From Pokkaliibacter plantistimulans (lineage in GTDB: Bacteria; Pseudomonadota; Gammaproteobacteria; Pseudomonadales; Balneatricaceae), in assembly GCF_003194385.1 (NCBI RefSeq), contig NZ_LAPT01000062.1:26294-90293 (forward strand): a stretch of 64,000 nucleotides of DNA, written 5' to 3'. Under the pieces are notes generated by a model. The model was not told the origin of the DNA and did no database searches. It was given only the letters and a program-made list of their open reading frames with translations. Every line of letters starts with the position of its first letter. The stretch's first letter is position 1. Below are positions 19,131 through 27,755 of this stretch, in pieces. Both the position numbers and the translations under genes were made by a program.

Positions 19131-19643
19131 ATGCCTCTTTTAGACAGCTTCCGCGTCGACCACACCCGCATGAACGCGCCCGCGGTACGCGTAGCTAAGT
19201 CGATGAAGACCCCCAAGGGTGACAACATCACGGTTTTCGATCTGCGTTTCTGCCTGCCCAACAAAGAAATCCTGTCGGAAAAAGGCATCCATACGCTGGA
19301 GCATTTGTTTGCCGGCTTTATGCGTGATCACCTGAATGGTGAGCATGTTGAAATTATCGACATTTCCCCAATGGGCTGCAGAACAGGTTTCTATATGAGC
19401 CTGATCGGCACGCCCAGTGAGCAGCAGGTAGCAGATGCCTGGAAAGCGGCCATGGAAGACGTCACTCAGGTTAAAACCATGCAGGATATTCCTGAGCTGA
19501 ACGAATACCAGTGCGGCACCTATGAAATGCACTCGCTGACCGAAGCTCAGGAAATCGCTCGTAACGTGGTCGAGCGTGGCATTCTGGTCAACAGCAACGA
19601 CGAGCTCTATCTGAGCGAAGATTTCTTGAAACTGCACAGCTGA
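19131..19643 (+). CDS. luxS: S-ribosylhomocysteine lyase (autoinducer-2 synthesis)
   Basis: Metalloenzyme that splits S-ribosylhomocysteine into homocysteine and DPD, the AI-2 precursor. The 170 aa have the metal-binding HTLEH (His54, His58, with Glu57), Cys128 in the QCGT motif, and catalytic Cys83 in MGCRTG. Length is that of E. coli LuxS (171). The ATG is preceded by GGATGGA. An intrinsic terminator follows. LuxS is not usual in many pseudomonad/Oceanospirillum relatives, which recycle SAH through AhcY. Confidence 0.97.
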   Translation: MPLLDSFRVDHTRMNAPAVRVAKSMKTPKGDNITVFDLRFCLPNKEILSEKGIHTLEHLFAGFMRDHLNGEHVEIIDISPMGCRTGFYMSLIGTPSEQQVADAWKAAMEDVTQVKTMQDIPELNEYQCGTYEMHSLTEAQEIARNVVERGILVNSNDELYLSEDFLKLHS

Positions 19644-19686
19644 GACATACCGCCCTGGCTGGCAATCATGTCGTAGCACTGTAAAT

Positions 19687-19714
19687 ACAAAAGCCCGGAC
19701 AACCGGGCTTTTGT
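19687..19714 (+). terminator. luxS terminator
   Basis: ACAAAAGCCCGG and CCGGGCTTTTGT pair perfectly (12 bp) around a tetraloop, 43 bases after the luxS stop. Confidence 0.93.
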
Positions 19715-19868
19715 GCATTTTAACCTGTCAGAGCCTGGGTCCGGAGCATTACCAACCCTACTTACAGGTCTTAATTCAACATGATCAACACAGATGATTT
19801 ATCGCTTGTATGCCTCGCACAGATATCCAAGCCCAACACGCTGTTTGATCAACTCCTCCACAAAGTAG

Positions 19869-20207
19869 TCAGTGCACAGAGAACCTGGGTACGTAATGTC
19901 CTTGCTCAACACTCTGGAAGTACTGTGGAATTTCCTCATGATCAACATCAAGGAAGTCATCGTAGTCCCTGAGATTGACCTCCGATATATACAAGTGGTC
20001 CTGAGTATCGCCGGATAGAATCACATAGAAAGGCTGATCAGCTTCCAAAGGAGGTTTGCCCTCATTACTCAAATTGGCATTGACCTCATTCAGCACGGCC
20101 TGATCCAGTGCATAGGCATAATCAACATCCACGATAACGCCTCGGTAGCCGAGGTATCTGTGCTGTACAATCTGCCCTATCGCGTATTTCGCCTGACGGT
20201 ATTGCAT
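19869..20207 (-). CDS. hspQ: Heat shock protein HspQ
   Basis: Small YccV-like protein. In E. coli HspQ is a heat shock protein that stimulates Lon and can bind hemimethylated oriC DNA. The 112 aa fit: AKYAIGQIVQHRYLGYRGVIVDVDY at the start, then PFYVILSGDTQDHLYISEVNL. The ATG is chosen because GGAGG precedes it by six bases; an in-frame start 11 codons upstream lacks this. No clear sigma-32 promoter is seen, but a strong palindrome occurs in the leader (20245-20265). Confidence 0.93.
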   Translation of the reverse strand: MQYRQAKYAIGQIVQHRYLGYRGVIVDVDYAYALDQAVLNEVNANLSNEGKPPLEADQPFYVILSGDTQDHLYISEVNLRDYDDFLDVDHEEIPQYFQSVEQGHYVPRFSVH

Positions 20208-20244
20208 AACATTTCCTCCGCTGGAGGTCTGTTGCAACAACCTT

Positions 20245-20265
20245 CCTGTAGGGAACCCCTAGAGG
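20245..20265. promoter_or_regulatory. Palindrome in the hspQ leader
   Basis: CCT-AGGG-CCCT-AGG symmetry over 21 bases, with 8 of 10 pairs matching around one central base. It lies 38 bases before the hspQ start. It could be an operator or an RNA hairpin; no known regulator consensus (CIRCE, HspR) fits. Confidence 0.35.
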
Positions 20266-20421
20266 AAATGCAGAATTACAGACCTTGATGATTTTCTTCT
20301 ATCTCGCACTCACTCCTACTAACACGTCTACTCACTCATCTCTCAACGAATAAAAGCGGATAACCGTCTGGTTACCTTACCGGTAGCATCGCAGCAAAGT
20401 CACCTGCAACCGCACCGATAG

Positions 20422-21168
20422 TTAATTAATCGGCATTAACGCAGGAAAATTCCAGCCTAATTTTGAAAAAAGCGTCATTGCGTCTTCATCTGGCAGCGTT
20501 GTTAGACTCAAAGGCACACCCGTTAACGGGTGTGACAAACGCATGCCGATGGCAAATAACGCCAGCCTGTGCCAGTTGAAATGATCTCTGAACAGCCTGT
20601 TGTGACGCCCCTCACCATGAGTCGTATCGCCAACAATGGGGTGAAATATGTGCTTCATGTGGCGGCGCAACTGGTGTTGTCGGCCAGTATGAGGCTGCAG
20701 ATGCACAAGGCTGTAACGCGCTTCGGGGTAACGGCCAACAGGAATAGACAATGTCACCTGAGCTAGTGGCGAATAACTGGTTTTGGCTTCTTGCGGCTCC
20801 TTATTTTTGCTGGTTCGGGGGTCGTCATAGTCGTCATCCTCCACCGTCAGTGGATAATCAATATAGCCAGCTTCTCCAACATGTCCCCGTGTCACAGCCA
20901 GATAATGCTTGCTGACCTCCCCTACGGTGAATTGCTCAGTAAGCAGACGTGCTACCTCAGAATTGAATGCCAACACCATAACGCCAGCCGTTGGCCGATC
21001 CAGCCGATGCACCGGAAACACATGCTGACACAATTGGTTACGCACTGTTTGCAGCACAAACTCTGTCTCGCCCGGTGAACGAAAAGATCGATGCACCAGC
21101 ATGTCAGCTGGCTTATAGACAGCAACCATGGCCTCATCGCGATAAAGAATGGGTAGCTGAGTAGCCAT
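20422..21168 (-). CDS. truC: tRNA pseudouridine(65) synthase TruC
   Basis: RluA-family pseudouridine synthase that modifies U65 in tRNA. The 248 aa have the catalytic motif HRLDRPTAGVMVLA near residue 54 (Asp in HRLDR), the ILYRDE and AVYKPADMLVHRS start typical of TruC, and PHTGRQHQLRRHMKHIFHPIVGDTTHG at the C-terminal side. There is no S4 domain, which separates TruC from RluC/RluD. In E. coli it lies beside the YqcC-type gene, absent here. Leftward single gene, divergent from yccA. Confidence 0.93.
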   Translation of the reverse strand: MATQLPILYRDEAMVAVYKPADMLVHRSFRSPGETEFVLQTVRNQLCQHVFPVHRLDRPTAGVMVLAFNSEVARLLTEQFTVGEVSKHYLAVTRGHVGEAGYIDYPLTVEDDDYDDPRTSKNKEPQEAKTSYSPLAQVTLSIPVGRYPEARYSLVHLQPHTGRQHQLRRHMKHIFHPIVGDTTHGEGRHNRLFRDHFNWHRLALFAIGMRLSHPLTGVPLSLTTLPDEDAMTLFSKLGWNFPALMPIN

Positions 21169-21356
21169 GAAATCCCCCTGAGAATGGCAGGCGGCGGATG
21201 GTGAGGGCTTTGAAATTCCCTGTCAACGCCTCAATCTACTTGCATCAACTACGGCGCACAGTTAAAAACTAGCTGCCATAACTCCGTTTTACCCTAGTGC
21301 GCGGTTGGCTTCGCCAATTCGTCGCCACACAGATTCGAGCGATCCAAGGAGAGTCT

Positions 21357-22019
21357 ATGCCTATTAGATCCGTTCCCCACTCGCAAGTGTTGTCAACGCA
21401 GGTTGCCAACAAGGCGATTCGTAATACCTACACCTTGCTGTCAATGACACTGGTGTTCAGTGCTGTTTGCGCAGCGGTTTCCACTTCAATGCAGGTCGGT
21501 CTGCACCCCTTACTTAATCTGGTCATCATGATTGGCTTGTTGTTCGCCATTCAGTGGCAGCGTAACTCCGTCATCGCATTGCCACTGACGTTTGCCTTCA
21601 CTGGCTTTGCGGGCTTCACGCTTGGCCCAATTCTCAACATGTACCTGGCGATGGCTAATGGCGGTGAAGTCATAATGACCGCACTGGGTCTGACTGGAAT
21701 CATCTTTGCTGGCCTGTCTGCCTATGCACTTACCACTCGCAAGGACTTCAGCTTTATGCGCGGATTCCTGCTGGTGGGTATCCTGGCCGTCGTTGGCGCC
21801 AGCATTGCAAATATTTTCCTGCATATGCCTGGCTTGCAGTTGGCAATTGCGGCAGCGGCGGTCATCGTGTTCTCCGGATTCATTCTGTATGACACCAGCA
21901 ACATGATTCACAGCGGTGAAACTAACTATGTGCTGATGACTGTCAGCCAGTTTCTGAACATCCTCAACCTGTTTACAGCACTGCTGCAGCTGGTTGGTGC
22001 GTTCAGCAGCGACGACTGA
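21357..22019 (+). CDS. yccA: Bax inhibitor-1 family membrane protein YccA
   Basis: Inner-membrane protein of the BI-1/TMBIM family; in E. coli YccA is a substrate and modulator of the FtsH protease. The 220 aa have about seven hydrophobic helices, the FTGFAGFTLGPILNMYLA motif and the C-terminal GFILYDTSNMIHSGETNYV signature with acidic residues. The ATG follows AAGGAG at ideal spacing; a start 20 codons earlier is rejected. Two bases separate it from tusD, so the two share an operon, an arrangement also seen in pseudomonads. Confidence 0.94.
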   Translation: MPIRSVPHSQVLSTQVANKAIRNTYTLLSMTLVFSAVCAAVSTSMQVGLHPLLNLVIMIGLLFAIQWQRNSVIALPLTFAFTGFAGFTLGPILNMYLAMANGGEVIMTALGLTGIIFAGLSAYALTTRKDFSFMRGFLLVGILAVVGASIANIFLHMPGLQLAIAAAAVIVFSGFILYDTSNMIHSGETNYVLMTVSQFLNILNLFTALLQLVGAFSSDD

Positions 22020-22021
22020 TA

Positions 22022-22417
22022 ATGAAGTATGCTCTACTGGTAAATGGCGCGCCCCTGGACTCCCAGGCGGCGCGCTCTGCCCTGTATTTCAGCCAGGCCC
22101 TGCTTGCGCGGGAGCATCAACTGCTCCGCGTATTTTTTTATGGTGCCGGAGTGCAGTTAGGCAACGGACTGCAAATCAGCGCCCAGGACGAAAATAGCCT
22201 CCTTGGCGAGTGGCAGGCACTGGCGCTAGCAGGCAATACAGAACTGGTGCTCTGCATTGCCGCAGCACAACGAAGAGGGATCTTGTCAGCAACAGAAGCC
22301 CAGCGACATGGCAAACCGCCTGTAGAAATGCTGGCAACGGGCTTTACGTTAGCGGGATTGGGCACGTTGGTAGATGCTGCACTGGATGTGGACCGCCTGA
22401 TTACTTTCCAGGGCTGA
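22022..22417 (+). CDS. tusD: Sulfur relay protein TusD
   Basis: DsrE-family subunit of the TusBCD complex, which passes persulfide sulfur from TusA to TusE for 2-thiolation of the wobble uridine in Glu, Gln and Lys tRNAs. The 131 aa contain the sulfur-carrying Cys78 in ELVLCIAAAQRRGI, the same number as the active Cys of E. coli TusD. N-terminal YALLVNGAP is family-like. It follows yccA by two bases and its stop codon overlaps the tusC start (TGATG). Confidence 0.95.
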   Translation: MKYALLVNGAPLDSQAARSALYFSQALLAREHQLLRVFFYGAGVQLGNGLQISAQDENSLLGEWQALALAGNTELVLCIAAAQRRGILSATEAQRHGKPPVEMLATGFTLAGLGTLVDAALDVDRLITFQG

Positions 22418-22809
22418 TGTCAGCCCCTCAACAGCATTCGCAACGAGTCGCCCCTATGCACTTTGCCTTCCTATTGCGTCATCCACCCTATTCGAAGCAG
22501 CATGCACGTGAAGGCCTTGAGGCCGCACTGGCTGCAGCGGCCTTTGGACAGGAGGTAAGCCTGTATTTTATGGGTGATGGAGTACTTCAGTTGCTTCCGG
22601 ATCAGAAGGCAACTCAGTTGGCCGCTAAAGATACCTCAAGGATGCTGCAAGCACTGGATATGTACGACATAGAAAACGTCTATGTTGACCGAACCAGCCT
22701 CCAGGCCAGAGGTATCGCTGAAGATGCACTTGCCATCAAGTGTACTGCTGTCGACAGCAGGCAAATACGTCAACAACTGGCAACAGCACAGCAGGTGTTT
22801 TGCTTCTAG
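22417..22809 (+). CDS. tusC: Sulfur relay protein TusC
   Basis: DsrF-family subunit of TusBCD. It lacks a catalytic Cys, as expected, and serves as a structural subunit. Family segments are AFLLRHPPYSKQHAREGLEAALA, LYFMGDGVLQLLPDQ and MYDIENVYVDRTSLQARG. The start is taken at the TGATG overlap with tusD, giving 130 aa; an ATG at 22456 would give 117 aa and aligns closer to the E. coli N-terminus, so the true start is open. Followed by an unusual 196-base gap before tusB. Confidence 0.93.
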   Translation: MSAPQQHSQRVAPMHFAFLLRHPPYSKQHAREGLEAALAAAAFGQEVSLYFMGDGVLQLLPDQKATQLAAKDTSRMLQALDMYDIENVYVDRTSLQARGIAEDALAIKCTAVDSRQIRQQLATAQQVFCF

Positions 22810-22958
22810 GACGACCCTCTTCAAGTGTGACACTCCTCCTAGGCCGTCACCTCTGCTGTAGAAAACTTAAGACTAGAAACGCACTATCAGCTAGTGAAAC
22901 AATGCGGCTAAATAAGGGATGCACGCATACAGATACTGCTGGTTCGATGGGGCTGACC

Positions 22959-22964
22959 TATAAT
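22959..22964 (+). promoter_or_regulatory. Possible -10 element before tusB
   Basis: A perfect TATAAT lies 42 bases upstream of tusB in the gap after tusC. No good -35 is found at 16-18 bases, so this is only a weak promoter candidate. Confidence 0.25.
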
Positions 22965-23005
22965 GCCCCCAGCATCAACGCCAAAACGATCTTGAGTAGA
23001 CAGGT

Positions 23006-23284
23006 ATGCTACATATCATCAATAAAGCGACGCCTGATGCCAGTCTTGAGCAATGTCTCGCCCTGATAGATCCGCAGCAGGACGCTGTATTGCTTGTGGC
23101 CGATGGTGTCCTCTCGGCACTGGCCAGCTATGCGTACTGGCCAAGGGGTCTTGCTGTATTTGTACTCTCTCGCGATATTGAAGCACGTGCCATTAACGCC
23201 TATCTGGCACCACACATTCAGATTATTGACGATGCTGGCTTTGTCGCCTTAACCGAACAGCATACACAATCGATTAGCTGGTAA
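23006..23284 (+). CDS. tusB: Sulfur relay protein TusB
   Basis: DsrH-family subunit of TusBCD. The 92 aa start MLHIINKATPDASLEQCLALI and contain DAVLLVADGVLSAL, typical of TusB, and VFVLSRDIEARAI. Length matches (E. coli 95). It is followed after 16 bases by tusE. The spacing from tusC is larger than usual for this operon. Confidence 0.92.
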   Translation: MLHIINKATPDASLEQCLALIDPQQDAVLLVADGVLSALASYAYWPRGLAVFVLSRDIEARAINAYLAPHIQIIDDAGFVALTEQHTQSISW

Positions 23285-23300
23285 CCCCATCAACCTCACT

Positions 23301-23615
23301 ATGACAATGCTTGCTACTGACCCTGAAGGCTATTTAATCAATCTCGACGACTGGTCCACTGAGGCCGCCAATACGTTGGCGCAATCCGCAGGTATTGAGT
23401 TGACCGAAGCACACTGGGAAGTTCTCTTTTTATTAAGAGAGTTCTACACAGAATATGGCATCTCCCCTGCCACTCGTCCTTTCGTGAAAGCTGTCGCACT
23501 AAAACTCGGCAAAGAGAAAGGCAACAGTGTGTATCTGATGACGCTGTTCCCTGAGAGCCCTGCCAAGTTAGCAGCAAAGCTCGCGGGCCTACCCAAACCG
23601 ACGAATTGCATGTAA
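23301..23615 (+). CDS. tusE: Sulfurtransferase TusE (DsrC family)
   Basis: Receives sulfur from TusBCD and hands it to MnmA for tRNA thiolation. The 104 aa have the DsrC fold signatures EGYLINLDDW, LTEAHWEVLFLLREFY and PATRPFVKAV, and end in PTNCM with the single active Cys103 as penultimate residue on a flexible tail. The second extra Cys found in dissimilatory DsrC is absent, so it is the tRNA-thiolation type. Last gene of the tus group; a 9-bp hairpin follows. Confidence 0.95.
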   Translation: MTMLATDPEGYLINLDDWSTEAANTLAQSAGIELTEAHWEVLFLLREFYTEYGISPATRPFVKAVALKLGKEKGNSVYLMTLFPESPAKLAAKLAGLPKPTNCM

Positions 23616-23646
23616 CAACTCAATTCCCTTCCGAAGCTCACTTTTC

Positions 23647-23676
23647 AGCCTATGCGATGCTCAGCATGCATAGGCT
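23647..23676 (+). terminator. Hairpin after tusE
   Basis: AGCCTATGC and GCATAGGCT pair (9 bp) around a 12-base loop. No T tract follows, so termination is only likely. Confidence 0.45.
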
Positions 23677-23776
23677 TATGACGTCGCCGCACAAGCATCA
23701 GTCGTGCTCAAAACACCCAGTAGAAAGTCTAATATTGGCCATCATTATTTATCTGCCAGGTTGCCCTGTTGAACGC

Positions 23777-23804
23777 TTGAAATGCTCAAAATTTACTCTA
23801 TAGT
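23777..23804 (+). promoter_or_regulatory. Sigma-70 promoter of the MFS gene
   Basis: TTGAAA and TATAGT are separated by 16 bases, about 70 bases upstream of the MFS ATG. Confidence 0.55.
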
Positions 23805-23823
23805 GCCGCCTTGCAATGTACTA

Positions 23824-23841
23824 TCACGCTACGAAGCGTGA
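23824..23841 (+). promoter_or_regulatory. Leader hairpin of the MFS gene
   Basis: TCACGCT and AGCGTGA pair perfectly around the tetraloop ACGA. It would begin about a dozen bases after the predicted transcription start, close to the 5' end of the mRNA. Confidence 0.4.
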
Positions 23842-23874
23842 CCCTTTCCCTCTTCTATTCACAAGAAGCATGTC

Positions 23875-25155
23875 ATGGCACTCGCGTCGTTGACGGGCGT
23901 AATCCCGCCGCTTTTCAGCCTAGTCATATTTACTCTCGGTCATGGTCTCCTGACGACACTATTGACCCTTCGTCTGTCTGCAGAGCATGTAGATCCCCAA
24001 GCAATCGGCATGGTCTCTGCGGCGTACTTTGCCGGGCTATTTACCGGCTCGTTCTTTAACGCTCGCATTATTGTCCGCGTAGGTCATATTCGCGCCTATG
24101 CCGCCTATGCTTCGATCCTGGCAACGCTAGCCATTCTTCACGGGTTACTCATTGACCCTGCCATCTGGACCGGCTTGCGCTTTATCGGTGGCATTGCGAC
24201 CAGCGGTCTGTTTGTCGTAATTGAGTCCTGGATGCTGGTATCAAGTAGCCCCCAGACTCGCGGTCAAATTCTGGCGTTCTATATGATCCTGCTTTATGGA
24301 GCCCTGGCCGTCGCCCAACTGTTATTGAAATACATTGACCCGATGATTCTGGTCCCGTTTGCCATGACGGCCATGGCGGCTTCCTTGTCGGTGGTGCCAC
24401 TGTCTCTGACCCGGGTTGCCTCACCGACACTGGAAATAACTCAGGGCATCAGCTTCTTCAAACTGGTCAAACTGACACCTTCAGGCGCTTTTGGCAGTTT
24501 TACGTCCGGCATGGTACTGGGCAGCATCTACGGTCTTATGCCCCTGTTTTTTACTGATACCGGCCACTCACTGAATCAGGTTGCTAACTTGATGGCTGTT
24601 CTTATTCTTGGTGGGATGACATTGCAGTACCCCGTCGGACGACTCTCGGACAAGATGGACCGGCGAGTGGTCCTGACAATTCTGTGCTGCTGCCTGACGA
24701 TTGCCAGCCTGACCCTGGTGTTTGGTACAGAAAAAGGCAGCTATTACATTCAAGCAGGTCTGATCTTCCTGTTTGGCGGTCTGGCGTTTTCACTCTATCC
24801 GATGAGCTTGAGTCACGCCTGTGATGAGCTGGCCCCTGATCAGGTCATCAGTGCCAATCAGGGCTTGTTACTGTCCTATAGTATCGGTGCGGTGATTGGG
24901 CCATTACTTGCACCTGTCGCCATGAGCGTGTACGGACCAAAAGGCTTGTTCATCTACTTTTGTATCGTCAGTGGCGTGCTGGCAGGCTTCCTGCTCTGGC
25001 GCAAGAAAGTGCGTGCGCCGGTCCCTCTCGCAGAGCATCAGAATTTCATTACCGTACCGCCGAACTCACCCGTCACTGCTGAGCTTGATCCTCGTGCCGA
25101 CGTCAATCAGACTGACATCGAGGCAGGCGAAGAGCACTGGCCGACCGGGCATTGA
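23875..25155 (+). CDS. MFS transporter, YcaD-like
   Basis: Major facilitator superfamily permease of 426 aa with twelve predicted membrane helices. The N-terminal half has YFAGLFTGSFFNARIIVRVGHIRAYA (helix 2-3 loop, a variant of the MFS motif) and FIGGIATSGLFVVIESWMLV, typical of the YcaD subgroup. The second half repeats the loop as YPVGRLSDKMDRR. The C-terminal 40 residues are polar and cytoplasmic. The substrate is unknown. It has its own promoter and a leader hairpin, and no regulator gene beside it. Confidence 0.87.
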   Translation: MALASLTGVIPPLFSLVIFTLGHGLLTTLLTLRLSAEHVDPQAIGMVSAAYFAGLFTGSFFNARIIVRVGHIRAYAAYASILATLAILHGLLIDPAIWTGLRFIGGIATSGLFVVIESWMLVSSSPQTRGQILAFYMILLYGALAVAQLLLKYIDPMILVPFAMTAMAASLSVVPLSLTRVASPTLEITQGISFFKLVKLTPSGAFGSFTSGMVLGSIYGLMPLFFTDTGHSLNQVANLMAVLILGGMTLQYPVGRLSDKMDRRVVLTILCCCLTIASLTLVFGTEKGSYYIQAGLIFLFGGLAFSLYPMSLSHACDELAPDQVISANQGLLLSYSIGAVIGPLLAPVAMSVYGPKGLFIYFCIVSGVLAGFLLWRKKVRAPVPLAEHQNFITVPPNSPVTAELDPRADVNQTDIEAGEEHWPTGH

Positions 25156-25206
25156 CGAGTCACCGCAGGTCAGCTCATGCTGCTGACCTGCTTACAACAA
25201 CTGTTC

Positions 25207-26967
25207 TTACTCCAACTGCTCTGATGCAGCCAGCTCGTGGCGTGGAAAACGCTTCTTGCGACGATAAGGATAGACACTCATTACCCTTCCCTCCCGAATA
25301 GCGGCTTGCAGCCCCTGCCAATATTCCGGGGTAAACAGATTGCCGTGCATCTCGTTAAATAACTTTCTGATACGCACATCCGCGAACAGGAAGCGGGGGA
25401 ACTCTTCTGGAAAGACGTCATTTGGCCCAACCGAGTACCAGGGTTCTCCCGACATTTCCTGTTCTGGATAAGTCGCTTCGGGAATAGCCCGGAAATTGAC
25501 TTCGGTGAGATAGCTGATTTCATCGTAGTCATAGAACACGACGCGCCCATGCCGCGTTACGCCAAAATTCTTGAGCAACATATCACCAGCGAAAATGTTT
25601 GCAGCTGCGAGCTGCTTGAGCGCATTACCATACTCATCCAACACATCCAGACACTGTTTCTCAGTGCAGCTTTGCAAATAGAGATTCAGAGGCGTCATTC
25701 GTCGTTCAGTATATAAATGGCGAATAGTTACCGTATGTTCATCGATAATGAGATTTGATGCTGCGACCTCCAGTAACTCCTGCAGCAAACTATCCGAAAA
25801 ACGATGACGTGGAAAAACGAAATTAGAAAACTCTTGTGTATCTGCCATTCGCCCAACACGATCATGGCGTTTAACCAGCTCGTACTTTTCCATCACGGTG
25901 ACTCTGCTAACCTCTTTAGGCGGCGCAAAGTAGTCCTTGATAATCTTGAAGACCACGGGATACGAAGGTAGCGTAAATACTGCCATTACCATCCCCTTGA
26001 TACCGGGAGCACTGACAAACTCATCAGCAGAGTTATCAAGGTGGCGCAAGAATTCGCGGTAAAACTCGGTTTTCCCATGTTTGAAAAAACCAATGGAGGA
26101 GTACAGCTCCGCTTCGCTCTTGGACGGCATCAGCGCCTGCAGAAAGCGGACGTATTCTGCTGGCACCGGAACATCAACCAGAAAATATGATCGCGTAAAA
26201 CTGAACAGAATACTGACATCATCACGATCCATAAGCAGCGTATCAATGTATACCCTTCCTTTTTCGTTATTCATGATGGGTAAGACAAAGGGAATGATCA
26301 TTCCTTCGGACTCTATTCGGCCGACCAGATATGATGCCTTATTGCGATAAAAGACCGAATTTAATACCTCAACCTTGACTTGATTGCTACGCCACACTGC
26401 ACGAGGTAACGTGAGTTCAAGGTGTTTAATTATGTTGCGAATATCTCTGCGTTTATTCTCCCAAGGCAGGGTGAAGATATGATCATCCAATATCTCATCT
26501 AATAACCCTACCAGCCCTTCACTTCCTAAAGCATAAATATTGGTAATGGGAATACCGGTCTTAGATTTCGCGCCAGATAAGGAAGTATGGATAAACATCC
26601 CCTCCTGCTCCATGACCAGATGCTTAAATAGTCGACAGTAGATTGAATTAAAAAAGGTCTCTGCCAACTCGTAATCTGTACGTCCCATTATTTGCTGAAT
26701 GTAACACTGTTTTACCATAGGCCAGTTATCAGGCTTGAGTATTGATGAACTGACACTACATTGAATGAGATCAACAACATCACTGACAGCTAGATCATAA
26801 AGATTGATTCGGTCTGCAGCAGCTTTCTGAGCTGCATACCAATCCGCGTTCTCAAATCGAGCACGGGCACCGGAGGTGATTTTGCGGAACTTTGAACGAT
26901 ACCGGTCAAACCCCTGCAGAACGATATGGGCTATGCGGTCATGTGTTTCTAGTGATGTTGGGATCAT
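25207..26967 (-). CDS. aceK: Isocitrate dehydrogenase kinase/phosphatase
   Basis: Bifunctional enzyme that inactivates isocitrate dehydrogenase by phosphorylation and reactivates it, sending carbon into the glyoxylate bypass. The 586 aa include the ATP-binding loop APGIKGMVMAVFTLPSYPVVFKIIKD, with the Lys of VVFKIIK, and the kinase-like catalytic segment NIFAGDMLLKNFGVTRHGRVVFYDYDEI. Length matches E. coli AceK (578). The ATG at 26967 gives MIPTSLETHDRIAHIV; a longer frame to 27063 lacks family similarity. Unlike in E. coli, aceBA are not adjacent. Confidence 0.95.
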   Translation of the reverse strand: MIPTSLETHDRIAHIVLQGFDRYRSKFRKITSGARARFENADWYAAQKAAADRINLYDLAVSDVVDLIQCSVSSSILKPDNWPMVKQCYIQQIMGRTDYELAETFFNSIYCRLFKHLVMEQEGMFIHTSLSGAKSKTGIPITNIYALGSEGLVGLLDEILDDHIFTLPWENKRRDIRNIIKHLELTLPRAVWRSNQVKVEVLNSVFYRNKASYLVGRIESEGMIIPFVLPIMNNEKGRVYIDTLLMDRDDVSILFSFTRSYFLVDVPVPAEYVRFLQALMPSKSEAELYSSIGFFKHGKTEFYREFLRHLDNSADEFVSAPGIKGMVMAVFTLPSYPVVFKIIKDYFAPPKEVSRVTVMEKYELVKRHDRVGRMADTQEFSNFVFPRHRFSDSLLQELLEVAASNLIIDEHTVTIRHLYTERRMTPLNLYLQSCTEKQCLDVLDEYGNALKQLAAANIFAGDMLLKNFGVTRHGRVVFYDYDEISYLTEVNFRAIPEATYPEQEMSGEPWYSVGPNDVFPEEFPRFLFADVRIRKLFNEMHGNLFTPEYWQGLQAAIREGRVMSVYPYRRKKRFPRHELAASEQLE

Positions 26968-27171
26968 GGCGTCACACCCTGGCAAGCTACTCGCAGCTAA
27001 AATATCCGAGACGTTTGTAGAAACTAGGCCATATGTTGCGCAGCAGCAATGCGCCCAAAGCATATAGGGCTATTATTTTTTGCTATTAGAACCTTAGTAA
27101 CAGCCAACTTCCGTTTTTCGTCGCAGCACGTGAGACTAAAGGCAAGCAACCATCACTCATTGGAGGAAAAC

Positions 27172-27651
27172 ATGGACAAGATGGAAAAAATTAACATTGG
27201 AATCAGTGATAACGACCGTGAAGCCATTGCTGGTGGACTGGCTAGCCTGCTGGCCGATACCTACACCCTGTATCTGCAGACACACAACTTTCACTGGAAC
27301 GTGACCGGACCTCAATTCCGCACCCTGCACCTGATGTTTGAAGAACAATACACAGAAATGGCGACCGCAGTAGATGAAATTGCTGAGCGAATCAGAGCGC
27401 TGGGTATGCGCGCACCAGGCACATACAAAGAGTTCAGCAAGCTCACTAAACTCGAAGAACGTGACAATGTCACTGACGCCAAAGAAATGACCAAACTGCT
27501 GGTCTTAGGACACGAAACCGTAGTTCGTACTTGCCGCCAAATTCTGCCTGTCGCTCAGGAAGCAGCCGATGAAGCCAGTGCAGACTTACTTGTAGGCCGT
27601 ATGGCATTGCATGAAAAAACAGCCTGGATGCTACGCGCCTTGCTTGAGTAA
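27172..27651 (+). CDS. dps: Dps-family ferritin-like DNA-protection protein
   Basis: Dodecameric mini-ferritin that oxidises and stores iron with hydrogen peroxide and protects DNA in stress and stationary phase. The 159 aa contain the ferroxidase residues in [14 protein letters not shown], the helix [11 protein letters not shown], and the C-terminal helix [22 protein letters not shown]. The N-terminus ([12 protein letters not shown]) is short, with few basic residues for direct DNA binding. A strong GGAGG lies before the ATG. Monocistronic, closed by an intrinsic terminator. Confidence 0.95.
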   Translation: MDKMEKINIGISDNDREAIAGGLASLLADTYTLYLQTHNFHWNVTGPQFRTLHLMFEEQYTEMATAVDEIAERIRALGMRAPGTYKEFSKLTKLEERDNVTDAKEMTKLLVLGHETVVRTCRQILPVAQEAADEASADLLVGRMALHEKTAWMLRALLE

Positions 27652-27688
27652 GCTCTGCGAGCTATACGAATAGCTCACGATAAAACTG

Positions 27689-27716
27689 AAGGCCGGAGAA
27701 GATCCGGCCTTTATTA
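27689..27716 (+). terminator. dps terminator
   Basis: AAGGCCGGA and TCCGGCCTT pair around a five-base loop and run into TATTATTT. Confidence 0.9.
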
Positions 27717-27755
27717 TTTGTAGATTAGCTATTCCACTGCATGCTTGATAATGGA

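Noticed and set aside
18998..19288. N-terminal extension of mtnN to 347 aa
   Set aside because: It would run through the luxS promoter and start; the family length is about 230-250 aa.
19140..19718. Open frame antisense to luxS
   Set aside because: luxS has all metal and catalytic residues; the antisense frame crosses its terminator hairpin.
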